64,000 nucleotides of DNA from NCBI GenBank assembly GCA_020135845.1, contig JACHTQ010000007.1, positions 1 through 64,000 on the forward strand, given 5' to 3'. Origin of the DNA: Campylobacter sp. W0018. GTDB lineage: Bacteria > Campylobacterota > Campylobacteria > Campylobacterales > Campylobacteraceae. Below, piece after piece: positions 36,934 through 47,073 of this stretch (position 1 is its first letter; each line of letters opens with the position of its first letter). The translations under genes were made by a program, and so were the position numbers. The notes below the pieces were generated by a model. That model was not told the origin of the DNA. It ran no database searches and worked only from the letters and a program-made list of their open reading frames with translations.

Positions 36934-38097
36934 ATGAAACCAAAAACTAAGTTAATCCATCAAGGAAGAGGGAATCAAAGCGCTGAAGCAAGATCAGTAA
37001 ATCCGACTCTAATGCGTGCATCAACTATACTTTTTAAAGATCATGCAACTTGGCAAAAATATAAAGAATTAAGAAAAACTGAAAGAGTTTTAAGCTATGG
37101 GGCAAGAGGTACAGCTACTAATTTTGAACTTGAAAAACTCATTTGTGAATTAGAAGGTGGTTATAGAGCTCAGCTTTTCCCTACTGGACTTGCAGCCTTA
37201 GCTATGGTACTTTTAAATTATGCGAGTAAAAACGCACATTTTTTAATTACAGATGCAATTTATGGACCTGTTAGAACCATTTGTGACAAATTTTTAGAAA
37301 AAATGGGCGTTGAAGTTGATTTTCTAAAGGCTGATGCGAGCGATGTAGAAGAAAAAATCAAAGCTAACACTAAGCTGATTTTATGTGAAAGTCCAGGATC
37401 TATACTTTATGAAATCATTGATTTGCCAAAGCTTTGCAAAATCGCGCATTCTCATAATATTCCAGTTGCCATTGATAATACTTATTCAAGTGGATATTTT
37501 TTAAATCCTTTAGAGCTTGGAGTTGATATTTCTGTTATCGCAGCAACAAAATATCTAAGTGGACATTCAGATGTTACCATGGGTATAGTAGTCTGTAATC
37601 AAAAAGAATGGAAAAATTTCAACGAACTTCCAGAAGCCTTTGGTTTTACCACAAGTCCTGATGATGTGTATTTAGTACTTAGAGGAATGAGAACTTTAGA
37701 TGTGAGAATGAAAGCTCATGAAAAAAGTGCTGATAAAATAGTTGAATTTCTAAAAACCAGAAAAGAAATTAAAACTATTTTTTACCCAAAACTCAAATCT
37801 CATCCAAATCATGAAATTTTTATGCGCGACCATAAAGGAAGTAATGGAATGATCACCATAGAATTTAATGATAAATACAATCAAAATGATGCCATTACTT
37901 TTGTAGATTATTTAAAATATTTTTCTATAGGAGCAAGTTGGGGTGGATATGAAAGCTTAGCTACGGTAACAATCCCTCCTAGAACAGCAAGTGATTGGAG
38001 TCAGAGGGGTCCATTTGTGAGATTTCACATAGGGTTAGAAGATACTAAAGATCTTATAGCTGATTTAGAACAAGCTTTTGGAAAAATTAAAAAATAA
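36934..38097 (+). CDS. metC: Cystathionine beta-lyase-like PLP enzyme (MetC family)
   Basis: MetC-type enzymes cleave the C-S bond of cystathionine or cysteine conjugates to thiol, ammonia and pyruvate through an aminoacrylate intermediate. The 387-residue product is a Cys/Met-metabolism PLP enzyme. The PLP lysine lies in VIAATKYLSGHSDVTMG (about 206-222), with YGARGTATNFELEKLI (about 50-65) and IDNTYSSGYFLNPLELGVDIS near 183-203 (partly quoted). It lies third in the ridA operon with a ribosome site AAGGAG. Whether it serves methionine synthesis or conjugate breakdown cannot be decided from sequence. Confidence 0.86.
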   Translation: MKPKTKLIHQGRGNQSAEARSVNPTLMRASTILFKDHATWQKYKELRKTERVLSYGARGTATNFELEKLICELEGGYRAQLFPTGLAALAMVLLNYASKNAHFLITDAIYGPVRTICDKFLEKMGVEVDFLKADASDVEEKIKANTKLILCESPGSILYEIIDLPKLCKIAHSHNIPVAIDNTYSSGYFLNPLELGVDISVIAATKYLSGHSDVTMGIVVCNQKEWKNFNELPEAFGFTTSPDDVYLVLRGMRTLDVRMKAHEKSADKIVEFLKTRKEIKTIFYPKLKSHPNHEIFMRDHKGSNGMITIEFNDKYNQNDAITFVDYLKYFSIGASWGGYESLATVTIPPRTASDWSQRGPFVRFHIGLEDTKDLIADLEQAFGKIKK

Positions 38098-38109
38098 AAG
38101 GATTAAAAA

Positions 38110-39477
38110 ATGACCGGAATAAGTGTATTTGATCATAAATTATTGGCAGATTCTTGGAGCACTCAAGAAATGCGTGCTGTTTTTTGCGAAGAAAATCGCA
38201 TTCAAAAATGGCTTGATGTTGAAGCAGCTTTAGCAAAAGCCCAAGCAAAGCTTGAAATTATCCCTAAAAAAGCAGCAGATGAAATTGCTAAAAAAGCACA
38301 TTATAAATTTATGGATATGGAATTTATTTTTGCAGAATTTAAAAAAACAAAACATCCCCTAGTTCCTACAATAAGAGGTTTAGAAAAAGCTTGTAAAGAT
38401 AATTTGGGCGAATTTGTTCATTTTGGAGTTACTACTCAAGACATCATTGATACAGGTATCGTATTACAGTTTAAAGAAGCAATGCAAATTATCAAGCAAG
38501 AGTTAAAAGCTATTGCAAAAGCCTTAGTAAAACTTGCTAAAACTCACAAAAATACTGCGATGATGGGAAGAACTTTGGCTTTACAAGCCTTGCCAATAAC
38601 CTTTGGACACAAGGTTTCTATTTGGCTTAGCGAACTTGATCGTCATTTTGAAAGAATATTGGAGCTTGAAAAGAGACTTTATGTTGGAAGTATCGTAGGA
38701 GCTGTTGGAACTAAAGCGAGTTTAAGTGAAAAGGCTAATGAAGTTGAAAAGTTGACTTTAAAAAATTTAGGACTTTGTGTGCCAAATATTTCTTGGCAAC
38801 CTGCACGCGATCGTTTTATAGAATTAGGATATGTTTTAGGCAATATCAATGCAACTTTCAATAAAATCGCTCATCAACTTCTTATACTTTCGCACAATGA
38901 AATTGATGAAGTAGTAGAACCTTTTGGAAAAGGTCAAGTAGGATCTAGCACTATGCCTCATAAAAGAAATCCCGCGGTCAGTGAAAATGCTGTTACGGTA
39001 AGCAATGCTTTAAAGGCAAATTTAGCCATACTTAGTGATATAGAAAGACATGAACATGAAAGAGATGGGCAGGTTTGGAAAATGGAATGGAAGCTTTTAC
39101 CTGAAATGTTTTTAATGCTTTCTGTGGTTTTAGCTAATATGAAATTTGCCTTAAGTGATTTAGAAATTAAGAAAGATAAAATGCTTAAAAATTTAAATAC
39201 TCTTAATGGTTTTGTTTTAGCAGAACGTGTTATGTTTGCTCTGAGTGATCACTACGGTAAGCAACATGCACATGAAATCGTTTATGAAAACGCTATGTTA
39301 GGCATCGAAAAACAAAAAACTTTTAAAGAAGTTTTACTAGCCGATAAAAGAGTTTCTAAAGTTTTAAAAGAAAAAGAAATTGATGCTTTACTTGACGCAA
39401 CTACTTATGTAGGTTATGCGCCAAAACTTGTGGATGAATTTTTAGCAAAAATTAAAAATAGTGCTATTTTAAAATAG
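38110..39477 (+). CDS. Fumarate lyase, adenylosuccinate-lyase-like (Cj1394-like)
   Basis: The 455-residue product belongs to the aspartase/fumarase superfamily, with the signature GSSTMPHKRNPAVSEN (about 278-293) and the TTQDIIDTG catalytic stretch (about 112-120). It most resembles PurB-type and imino-disuccinate-type lyases, which split an N-succinyl compound into an amine and fumarate. C. jejuni has its main purB elsewhere, so this is a paralogue. Together with the carrier and the MmgE/PrpD gene it looks catabolic. Exact substrate unknown. Confidence 0.8.
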   Translation: MTGISVFDHKLLADSWSTQEMRAVFCEENRIQKWLDVEAALAKAQAKLEIIPKKAADEIAKKAHYKFMDMEFIFAEFKKTKHPLVPTIRGLEKACKDNLGEFVHFGVTTQDIIDTGIVLQFKEAMQIIKQELKAIAKALVKLAKTHKNTAMMGRTLALQALPITFGHKVSIWLSELDRHFERILELEKRLYVGSIVGAVGTKASLSEKANEVEKLTLKNLGLCVPNISWQPARDRFIELGYVLGNINATFNKIAHQLLILSHNEIDEVVEPFGKGQVGSSTMPHKRNPAVSENAVTVSNALKANLAILSDIERHEHERDGQVWKMEWKLLPEMFLMLSVVLANMKFALSDLEIKKDKMLKNLNTLNGFVLAERVMFALSDHYGKQHAHEIVYENAMLGIEKQKTFKEVLLADKRVSKVLKEKEIDALLDATTYVGYAPKLVDEFLAKIKNSAILK

Positions 39478-39485
39478 GAAAGCAA

Positions 39486-40817
39486 ATGTTTTATAGTGAA
39501 AAATTAGCTGAATTTATTATAAAATTACATTTTGATGATATACCTCAAAATGTAATTTACAGAGCTAAGGAACTTATGCTTGATAGTCTTGGAACAGCCT
39601 TAGCTGCCCATAAAGAAGAATGCGTTTTAAATGCTTTAAATGCTTTAAAAACCGAAGGAAGTACAACTGTTTGGGGACAAGAACAAAAAATAGATGCCAT
39701 TAATGCAGCCATGCTTAACTCAATTGCTTCTCATGCTCTTGATTTTGATGATACACATACAGAAGCGATTTTGCATGGCAGTGCTTTTTTAACTCCGCTT
39801 TGCTTAAGCTATGGTTTTAGTGTTTGCAAAGACGCAAAACAAATTTTAAAAGCTTTTATTATTGGCTGGGAAATAGCTGCTAGAGTGGGTATTGCAAGTA
39901 AAGGAAGTTTTCATAAACGTGGTTTTCACACAAGCGCTATTGCTGGAATTTTTGGGAGTGTAAGTGCAAGTGCAGTTTTGCTAAATTTAAATAAGGAACA
40001 AATTATCAATGCCTTAGGTCTTGCTGGGAGTTTTGCAAGCGGAGTGAATGAATTTTTATCCAATGGATCTAATTCTAAAGTTTTACATTTAGCAAATGTT
40101 GTAAAAAATAGTATTTTGGTTGCAAATTTAGCTAAAAATAACATGAGTGGACCTTTGAGTATTTTTGAAGGAAGAGATAATATTTTTAAATGCTTTGGCA
40201 TAGAAGAAAACTCGGATAAAACAGAACTTGATAAAGCTTTAGGTCAAATTTGGCAGATTATGCAAGTTTCTATTAAACCTTATCCAAGTTGCCATTTTAC
40301 GCATGGTTTTATTGAGTGTGCTATTTCTTTAAAAAATGATGGTTTAAAAGCCGATGAAATAAAAAATATCCATTGTTTTGTTGATGAGGTTCCTATTTCT
40401 TTTGTTTGCGATCCAATTGAAAAAAAATATCAACCAAAAACTGCTTATGAAGCTAAATTTTCTTTACCTTTTTTGATGGCTTTAGGTTTTTTTGATGGCA
40501 AAATCACATTAAATTCTTATGAAAATTTAATGCGTAAAGAACTTATAAATTTTGCGCAAAAAATCACTTATGAGAAAAAACAATCTACGGGATTTCCAAA
40601 ATACTTTCCAGGGCATATAAAAGTGACTTTGCAAAATGGACAAGTCATTCAAAAAGATGTTTTTATCAATAAAGGAAATTTTGATAATCCTTTGGGATTT
40701 GAAGAATTAAAAGAAAAATTTTTAAACAATGCCAAAATGAGCCTTACAGAAGAAAAAGCCCATGATTTGCTAAAACAAATTATAAATTTAGAAAATCAAA
40801 ACGATTTTAAACTCTAA
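39486..40817 (+). CDS. MmgE/PrpD family protein (intact; Cj1395-like)
   Basis: The family includes 2-methylcitrate dehydratase, cis-aconitate decarboxylase and iminodisuccinate epimerase. The 443-residue product shows the all-helical N-terminal domain with SIASHALDFDDTHTEAILHGSA (about 79-100, partly quoted), the GFHTSAIAGIFGS stretch (about 145-157) and the SIKPYPSCHFTHGFIEC segment (about 262-278). The NCTC 11168 counterpart is annotated as a pseudogene; here the frame is open throughout. No methylcitrate synthase or other propionate genes are nearby, so the neighbouring fumarate lyase makes an epimerase-type role more attractive than propionate use. This is inference. Confidence 0.8.
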   Translation: MFYSEKLAEFIIKLHFDDIPQNVIYRAKELMLDSLGTALAAHKEECVLNALNALKTEGSTTVWGQEQKIDAINAAMLNSIASHALDFDDTHTEAILHGSAFLTPLCLSYGFSVCKDAKQILKAFIIGWEIAARVGIASKGSFHKRGFHTSAIAGIFGSVSASAVLLNLNKEQIINALGLAGSFASGVNEFLSNGSNSKVLHLANVVKNSILVANLAKNNMSGPLSIFEGRDNIFKCFGIEENSDKTELDKALGQIWQIMQVSIKPYPSCHFTHGFIECAISLKNDGLKADEIKNIHCFVDEVPISFVCDPIEKKYQPKTAYEAKFSLPFLMALGFFDGKITLNSYENLMRKELINFAQKITYEKKQSTGFPKYFPGHIKVTLQNGQVIQKDVFINKGNFDNPLGFEELKEKFLNNAKMSLTEEKAHDLLKQIINLENQNDFKL

Positions 40818-40821
40818 TCAA

Positions 40822-40848
40822 AGGCTTTTATTTAAAAAACAAAAGCCT
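40822..40848. terminator. Bidirectional terminator after the ridA operon
   Basis: AGGCTTTT (40822-40829) pairs with AAAAGCCT (40841-40848). It lies between two convergent stop codons and is flanked by A/T runs. Confidence 0.7.
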
Positions 40849-40849
40849 C

Positions 40850-42358
40850 TTATAGATTAACAATTTTTGGATTATTAAATTCTAACACATCTTTAACACT
40901 CTTTTCAAAAGCTTTTAAAACACTAAAAGCAATGCCTTCAAAATCAAGCCCACCGCAAAGATAAATTAAAGGCATGCGAAAAGATTTACTTACATCAAGC
41001 TTAGGTTTTTCACCATTCAAGTTTAATTTAAAATCATAAGGACTAGCGTGCTTAAAAGCATAATTTTGCGCTGTATTTATAAAATCTTCTTTATTTTTTA
41101 AAAACTCTCCCTTAGCTAAAATAAAATTAATTTCGAGGTATTTCCAAAAATCACTTGAAATATTTGAGTTTTCGTCAAAATTTTTCTCTATAAAGGCATA
41201 ATTTGCTTCAAAACTTTTTTTATAATTTTCAACCAATAAAGCTCCTAATTTATTTTTAGCTATATTTTGCAAAATTAGCTTTATATTAGTTTCAAATTCA
41301 AAATCTATACTCGATAAAGTCTTGATTTGCTCTTCTAAAATAAATTGAGTTGAAAAATTTTTATTTTGCAATTTTGCATAAGAAAAAATATTTGCCATAG
41401 GTTTTTCATAATTGCCAAATTCATCCCAAAAATTCTTTTCACTACATGCAATACAACCATGCCCAGAAGCAACTGGCCAAGAGGTTTTAGAATTAAATTT
41501 CACTTTTGGACAATTATTGTAAGTATAAGGACCTTTACAGCCTATTTTAAAGAGACAAGCTCCATTTTTTGCCGCTTCATCATCAAAACGTTCTGCAAAA
41601 ATTCCGCTTTCAAATTTGGCTTTTCTTTCACACATGTCATGCAAACATTTACCATAGGCCCATACAGGACGATTTTGCTCATCTAATTCTGGAAGAATTC
41701 CAAAAAGTGCAAAAAATGCCAAATTTGCAACGATATTTATATCACTTGGTGGACATCCTGGGATATTAACTACTTTTTGAGTTAAGACTTCAGAAATTCC
41801 ACAAGTCTTGCTAGGATTTGGATATGCAGCTTGAATTCCTCCATAAGAAGAACAAGTTCCAATTGCATAAATAGCCTTAGCTTTTTTAGCTAATTTTTGT
41901 AAAATTTCATAACCACTTTCAGCGTTAGCACCTATAGTTAAGAAAAAGGTATCAATCGCGGCAACCCCACCTTCAACAGCCAAAATAAAATCTTGATCTA
42001 AAATATCTTCTATAAGTTCTTCGGCTTTTGTTCCATTTGCAGCCATCAAAGTTTCATGGTATTCTAAAGAAAAAAAATCAAATATAAATTCATCAAAACT
42101 CGGTAATTCAGAACGCAATAAACTCTCGCTACAACCGGTACACTCACAAAGATGAAGCCAGACTATTTTCATTTTTGAAGCTATTTTAAAATATTGTTGG
42201 GCTAAAGGTAGAATTTCATTTCCTAAAGATAAATACTTAACAATGGTTTTTACACTTTCTTCATTGATAATCTTCTCATGTTTTGAGCTTGAATTTTCAA
42301 TTTCAACTATACGATTTTGAAGTATAATTTTTAATTCTTCATTGCTAAGCTTTGTCAT
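40850..42358 (-). CDS. hydA2: Orphan [NiFe]-hydrogenase small subunit, HydA2
   Basis: The 502-residue product carries the small-subunit iron-sulfur pattern. The proximal cluster is CECTGCSES (about 72-80), GTCSSYGGIQAAYPNP (about 168-183) and NIPGCPPSD (about 199-207); distal and medial Cys sit in GKCLHDMCERK, GCKGPYTYNNCP and GHGCIACSE (up to about 308). There is no twin-arginine signal, so it is cytoplasmic. About 180 further residues of unknown nature follow. No large subunit lies nearby. In NCTC 11168 feoAB lies upstream of the terminator; it is missing here. fabI lies 3 bp away on the same strand. Confidence 0.86.
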   Translation of the reverse strand: MTKLSNEELKIILQNRIVEIENSSSKHEKIINEESVKTIVKYLSLGNEILPLAQQYFKIASKMKIVWLHLCECTGCSESLLRSELPSFDEFIFDFFSLEYHETLMAANGTKAEELIEDILDQDFILAVEGGVAAIDTFFLTIGANAESGYEILQKLAKKAKAIYAIGTCSSYGGIQAAYPNPSKTCGISEVLTQKVVNIPGCPPSDINIVANLAFFALFGILPELDEQNRPVWAYGKCLHDMCERKAKFESGIFAERFDDEAAKNGACLFKIGCKGPYTYNNCPKVKFNSKTSWPVASGHGCIACSEKNFWDEFGNYEKPMANIFSYAKLQNKNFSTQFILEEQIKTLSSIDFEFETNIKLILQNIAKNKLGALLVENYKKSFEANYAFIEKNFDENSNISSDFWKYLEINFILAKGEFLKNKEDFINTAQNYAFKHASPYDFKLNLNGEKPKLDVSKSFRMPLIYLCGGLDFEGIAFSVLKAFEKSVKDVLEFNNPKIVNL

Positions 42359-42361
42359 GTT

Positions 42362-43189
<828 letters not shown>

Positions 43190-43861
43190 TTATCCTTTGA
43201 TTAGTTTTATAAAATTCTCAACTTTTAAAGCAGCGGAGCCTATCAAAACTCCTCCACATTCTTTAATACTTAAAATTTCTTTTATATTGCTTTCATTCAC
43301 GCTTCCACCATAAAGCAAAGGTGCTTGAGTTAAAGTGGCCAAATACTCAAGAACGTTATTAATATCTTTAATATCTGCACTCACCCCAGTTCCAATAGAA
43401 TAAATAGGCTCATAAGCGATGATTAAATTTTCATATTTTAAATCGATTATATCAAGCTGGGATTTTAAAAATTCTAAGGTTTTGCCTGAATTTTTTGTTT
43501 TTAAATCCTCTCCTATGCAAAAAACTATTTTAAAACGATGCTCTTTTGCAAAATCAAATTTAGCTTTAATTATAGCCTCATCACCTAAATTTCTTCTTTC
43601 AGAATGCCCAATCAAGACGCATTTAATACCAAATTCGTCCAAATGCTCTTTTCCAAGCTCGCCTGTAAAAGCTCCATTAACACAAGGATAAAAATTTTGC
43701 GCTCCTTGTATAAAGTTAGTTTGAGACTCCAAAAAAGCAATACTAGGTGGAAAAACGATGATATCATCACATTTTGCACCCATAGTCTTATTTAAGATAT
43801 CAGCATAATTTTTAAAGCTTGCCCTAGTATGATTACACTTTAAATTTGCAGCAAAAATCAC
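43190..43861 (-). CDS. tpiA: TpiA, triose-phosphate isomerase
   Basis: TpiA interconverts dihydroxyacetone phosphate and glyceraldehyde-3-phosphate. The 223 residues are shorter than the usual 250 but keep the catalytic features: the N-terminal AANLKCN lysine, His in LIGHSERR (about 85-92), the Glu in [11 protein letters not shown] (about 150-160) and the phosphate loop LLYGGSVN (about 178-185). The start is GTG at 43861, immediately after the pgk stop (TAAGTG) and behind AAGGAG. Here glycolytic enzymes serve gluconeogenesis. Confidence 0.95.
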   Translation of the reverse strand: MIFAANLKCNHTRASFKNYADILNKTMGAKCDDIIVFPPSIAFLESQTNFIQGAQNFYPCVNGAFTGELGKEHLDEFGIKCVLIGHSERRNLGDEAIIKAKFDFAKEHRFKIVFCIGEDLKTKNSGKTLEFLKSQLDIIDLKYENLIIAYEPIYSIGTGVSADIKDINNVLEYLATLTQAPLLYGGSVNESNIKEILSIKECGGVLIGSAALKVENFIKLIKG

Positions 43862-45061
43862 TTAATTCTCCTTTACTCTTAAAACCCTAATACCTGGAAG
43901 CTCTTTACCTTCTATAAGCTCAAGAGAAGCTCCTCCGCCTGTTGAAATAAAAGTCATTTCATCCGCATCACCAGCACGTGCAACCACATCAGCTGTATCT
44001 CCTCCGCCCACAACAGAAGTAGCATGTCCTTCGCTGATATAATGGCTCATTTTTATACTGCCTTTTGAAAATTTATCAATTTCAAAAACTCCCATTGGGC
44101 CATTCCACCAAATTGTTTGTGCATCAGAAATCACTTCTTTAAAAAGCCTTACACTAGCAGGTCCAATATCTAATCCCATCCAGCCACTAGGAATTTCTTG
44201 AACGGGTGAAAATTTCATCGGTGCCTCTTGAGAGCAAGAAGGAGCTGCAACAACGTCCACAGGCAAATAAATTTTCACTCCTAAATTCTTACCCTTGATT
44301 AAAATTTTATGAGCTTCTTCTAAAAGTTCCTCTTCCAAAAGCGAATTTCCCACATCATAGTCCAAAGCTTTTAAAAAAGTAAAGGCCATACCTCCACCGA
44401 TAATCAGCTTATCAACTTTAGGTAATAAATTTGTCAAAGCTTGCAATTTTCCACTCACTTTAGAACCCCCTACGACTGCAACAAAAGGACGTACTGGACG
44501 TTTGATTAAATTAATCGCAAAATCAATTTCTTTTTGAAGTAAAAATCCTGCTCCTTTGTGATTTTCATCAAAAAATTCAGTTATAGCTTCAATACTTGCA
44601 TGCGCTCTATGACAGACCCCAAAAGCATCATTAATATAAATTTGAGCCATAGAAGCAAGCTCTTTAGCTAAATTTTTGTCATTTTTAGTTTCACCCTTTT
44701 CAAAACGTAAATTTTCAAGCATTAAAATTTGGCCTGTTTGCAAGGCGGAAACTTTGTTTTTCGCATCATCTCCAATAACATCTTTAGCCATTATAATTTC
44801 TTTATCTAGAAGTCTTGATAATCGTTTGGCAATTGGCTCTAAAGAATATTTAGAGTTGAGTTCTTTTGGGCGACCTAAATGTGAGGCCAAAATAATACTA
44901 CAACCACAATCTAAACAATATCTAATAGTAGGAATAGCTGAACGAATACGTCTATCATCTGTAATATTTAAAAAATCATCTTGAGGAACATTAAAATCAC
45001 ATCTTATAAAAACTTTTTTATAATCTAAATCAAGATCTTTAATTGAAATAATACCATTCAT
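43862..45061 (-). CDS. pgk: Pgk, phosphoglycerate kinase
   Basis: Pgk interconverts 1,3-bisphosphoglycerate and 3-phosphoglycerate. The 399 residues show [10 protein letters not shown] (about 17-26), ASHLGRPK (about 53-60), the [10 protein letters not shown] hinge region (about 195-204) and the C-terminal [13 protein letters not shown] (about 355-367). I place the start at ATG 45061 behind AGGA; an upstream ATG adds six residues overlapping gapA. The gene is coupled to gapA (1 base between) and tpiA (adjacent). Confidence 0.96.
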   Translation of the reverse strand: MNGIISIKDLDLDYKKVFIRCDFNVPQDDFLNITDDRRIRSAIPTIRYCLDCGCSIILASHLGRPKELNSKYSLEPIAKRLSRLLDKEIIMAKDVIGDDAKNKVSALQTGQILMLENLRFEKGETKNDKNLAKELASMAQIYINDAFGVCHRAHASIEAITEFFDENHKGAGFLLQKEIDFAINLIKRPVRPFVAVVGGSKVSGKLQALTNLLPKVDKLIIGGGMAFTFLKALDYDVGNSLLEEELLEEAHKILIKGKNLGVKIYLPVDVVAAPSCSQEAPMKFSPVQEIPSGWMGLDIGPASVRLFKEVISDAQTIWWNGPMGVFEIDKFSKGSIKMSHYISEGHATSVVGGGDTADVVARAGDADEMTFISTGGGASLELIEGKELPGIRVLRVKEN

Positions 45062-45062
45062 T

Positions 45063-46061
45063 TTAATTCCTATTTGCAATATAAACGGCCATATCGACTA
45101 AACGACTTGAATAACCCCATTCATTATCGTACCAAGCGATCACTTTTATCAAATCATCTGCTATAACTTGAGTTAAATCGCTAGCTACAATCGCACCATA
45201 AGAACAAGTGATAAAATCACTTGAAACACGCTCTTCATCATCCACCATCAAAAGGCCTTTTAAATTTGAAACCGAAGCCTTTCTAAAAGCATCATTGATT
45301 TCTTCTTTTTTAACTTTATGATCAAGTAAAACAGTTAAATCAACGCTTGATACATCAACAACTGGAACACGCATACTTTGCCCATGAAGCTTTCCGTCAA
45401 GCTCTGGCATAACAAGTTTCATGGCCTTAGCAGCACCTGTAGAAGTTGGGATAATATTTTGTGCTGCAGCACGTGAGCGACGCTTATCTCTGGCTTTAGC
45501 ATCAATAATACTTTGTCCATTAGTATAAGCATGTATAGTTGTCATAAGGCCTTTTTTTATCCCAAAATTATCTTGCAAAACTCTACAAACTGGTCCTAAG
45601 CAATTTGTGGTGCAGCTTGCATTGGAGATAATTTTTTCGCCACGATAAAGATCAGAATTAACGCCTAAAACATAAGTGGGTGTATTGTCTTTTGCAGGAG
45701 CACTCATTATAACTTTTTCTATACCCATGTTTAAAAATTCTTGACATTTTTCTGTTGTTAAATGCGCTCCTGTACATTCTAAGACGATTTGAGCTCCATA
45801 TTTTGCAAAATCAAGATCTTTAACACTGCGACTTTTGAAAACCTTGATTTTTTTATTATTAATTATTAAATCATCACCTTCGCTTTCTACACTTCCTTTG
45901 AATTCTCCATGGACCGTATCGTATTTAAAAAGATATTTTGCAAGCTCTATATCGGTAGTATCATTAATCGCTACAAGCTCTATATCATTCCTTTGTAAAA
46001 TTATCCTTGCAACGCATCTTCCTATGCGTCCAAAACCATTAATAGCAACTTTTACGGCCAT
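45063..46061 (-). CDS. gapA: GapA, glyceraldehyde-3-phosphate dehydrogenase
   Basis: GapA catalyses the reversible oxidative phosphorylation of glyceraldehyde-3-phosphate with NAD. The 332 residues begin [15 protein letters not shown], with the catalytic Cys in [12 protein letters not shown] (about 148-159), the STGAAKA segment (about 206-212) and WYDNEWGYS at the end (about 310-318). ATG 46061 follows AAGGAA, making it preferable to an ATG six codons upstream. It is the first gene of the leftward glycolytic operon and is divergent from nadD. Confidence 0.97.
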   Translation of the reverse strand: MAVKVAINGFGRIGRCVARIILQRNDIELVAINDTTDIELAKYLFKYDTVHGEFKGSVESEGDDLIINNKKIKVFKSRSVKDLDFAKYGAQIVLECTGAHLTTEKCQEFLNMGIEKVIMSAPAKDNTPTYVLGVNSDLYRGEKIISNASCTTNCLGPVCRVLQDNFGIKKGLMTTIHAYTNGQSIIDAKARDKRRSRAAAQNIIPTSTGAAKAMKLVMPELDGKLHGQSMRVPVVDVSSVDLTVLLDHKVKKEEINDAFRKASVSNLKGLLMVDDEERVSSDFITCSYGAIVASDLTQVIADDLIKVIAWYDNEWGYSSRLVDMAVYIANRN

Positions 46062-46122
46062 TTTATTTTCCTTATACAAATTTTTTATGCTAATATTCTA
46101 CTAAAAAAAGGTTAAAAAATAG

Positions 46123-46668
46123 ATGAAAATCGCACTTTTTGGAGGCAGCTTTGATCCACCACATAAAGGGCATAATGCTGTCATAGAAGAAGCTTTAAAA
46201 ACCATTGATATTGATCAATTAATTATCATGCCAACCTTTATCAATCCATTTAAAAAAGAATTTTTTGCTGATGAAGAAAAAAGATTAGAATGGGTGATTA
46301 AACTTTGGGGAAATTTAGACAAAGTAAAAATTTGTGACTTTGAAATCAAGCAAAAACGTCCGGTTCCAAGCATAGAAAGCGTAGAATACCTTTATAAGAT
46401 TTATCAGCCAAGTAAATTTTATTTTTTAATTGGCGCAGATCATTTAGAAAAACTCTATCTTTGGCATCAATTTGAAAAATTAGCTTCTTTGGTTGAATTT
46501 GTCATCGCTAAGCGAGATAATATAGAAATTCCAGAGCAATTTAAAGATTTAAAAACCGATATTAAAATAGCCTCTTCGTTTATAAGAAATACCTTAAATA
46601 CTGATGAAGTGTGTGAAAAAATTAAAGATGAAGTACGAAATTATTATAAAAAATTTCAAAAAAATTGA
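46123..46668 (+). CDS. nadD: NadD, nicotinate-nucleotide adenylyltransferase
   Basis: NadD makes deamido-NAD from nicotinate mononucleotide and ATP. The 181-residue product has the nucleotidyltransferase start MKIALFGGSFDPPHKGHNAVI (partly quoted) with the HxGH motif (about 14-17), an LIGADHLEKLYLW stretch (about 102-114) and the second motif ISSSFIRN-like IASSFIRNTL (about 150-159). It is followed after 28 bp by rsfS, a pairing common in many bacteria. Confidence 0.95.
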   Translation: MKIALFGGSFDPPHKGHNAVIEEALKTIDIDQLIIMPTFINPFKKEFFADEEKRLEWVIKLWGNLDKVKICDFEIKQKRPVPSIESVEYLYKIYQPSKFYFLIGADHLEKLYLWHQFEKLASLVEFVIAKRDNIEIPEQFKDLKTDIKIASSFIRNTLNTDEVCEKIKDEVRNYYKKFQKN

Positions 46669-46696
46669 TACAATTTCAAAAAATTAAAGGAAAAAA

Positions 46697-47026
46697 ATGC
46701 AAGAAAGAATTGATTTAATTGTTAAAATTTTAGATGAAAAAAAAGCAGAAGATATAAAAACTTTTGATATGAGCAAAGAAGAATATTTTGTAAAATACGT
46801 TATTATAGCTGCAACCTTGGGAGAAAAACACGCTTTATCTTTAATTGATGAGCTAAAAACCAAACTCAAAAGCAAGGGTGAAGAATTTTTAAATATAGAT
46901 AGCAGTGAAGAATGGAGTGTGATTGATTTAGGTGACATTTTAATCCATCTTTTAACACCTGAACATAGGGGAATTTATAATATAGAAGAATTATTAGAAA
47001 GTTTGAAAAAAAATAAAACTAATTAA
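46697..47026 (+). CDS. rsfS: RsfS, ribosomal silencing factor
   Basis: RsfS binds ribosomal protein L14 and blocks subunit joining during starvation. The 109-residue product fits the family: VKILDEKKAEDIKTFDMS at the N-terminus, YVIIAATLGEKHALSLIDEL (about 32-51) and SSEEWSVIDLGDILIHLLTPEHRGIYNIEELL (about 70-101, partly quoted). AAAGGA precedes the ATG. It is co-transcribed with nadD. Confidence 0.94.
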   Translation: MQERIDLIVKILDEKKAEDIKTFDMSKEEYFVKYVIIAATLGEKHALSLIDELKTKLKSKGEEFLNIDSSEEWSVIDLGDILIHLLTPEHRGIYNIEELLESLKKNKTN

Positions 47027-47033
47027 AACAAAC

Positions 47034-47062
47034 ATTCTCTATAATTTTAAACCATAGAGAAT
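47034..47062. terminator. Terminator after rsfS
   Basis: ATTCTCTAT (47034-47042) pairs with ATAGAGAAT (47054-47062), between the convergent rsfS and DUF1090 genes. Confidence 0.7.
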
Positions 47063-47073
47063 AAATTTTTAAA

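Noticed and set aside
38110..39477. The main adenylosuccinate lyase (PurB)
   Set aside because: It sits in a catabolic operon with no purine genes, and C. jejuni has another purB. The family match alone does not settle the substrate.
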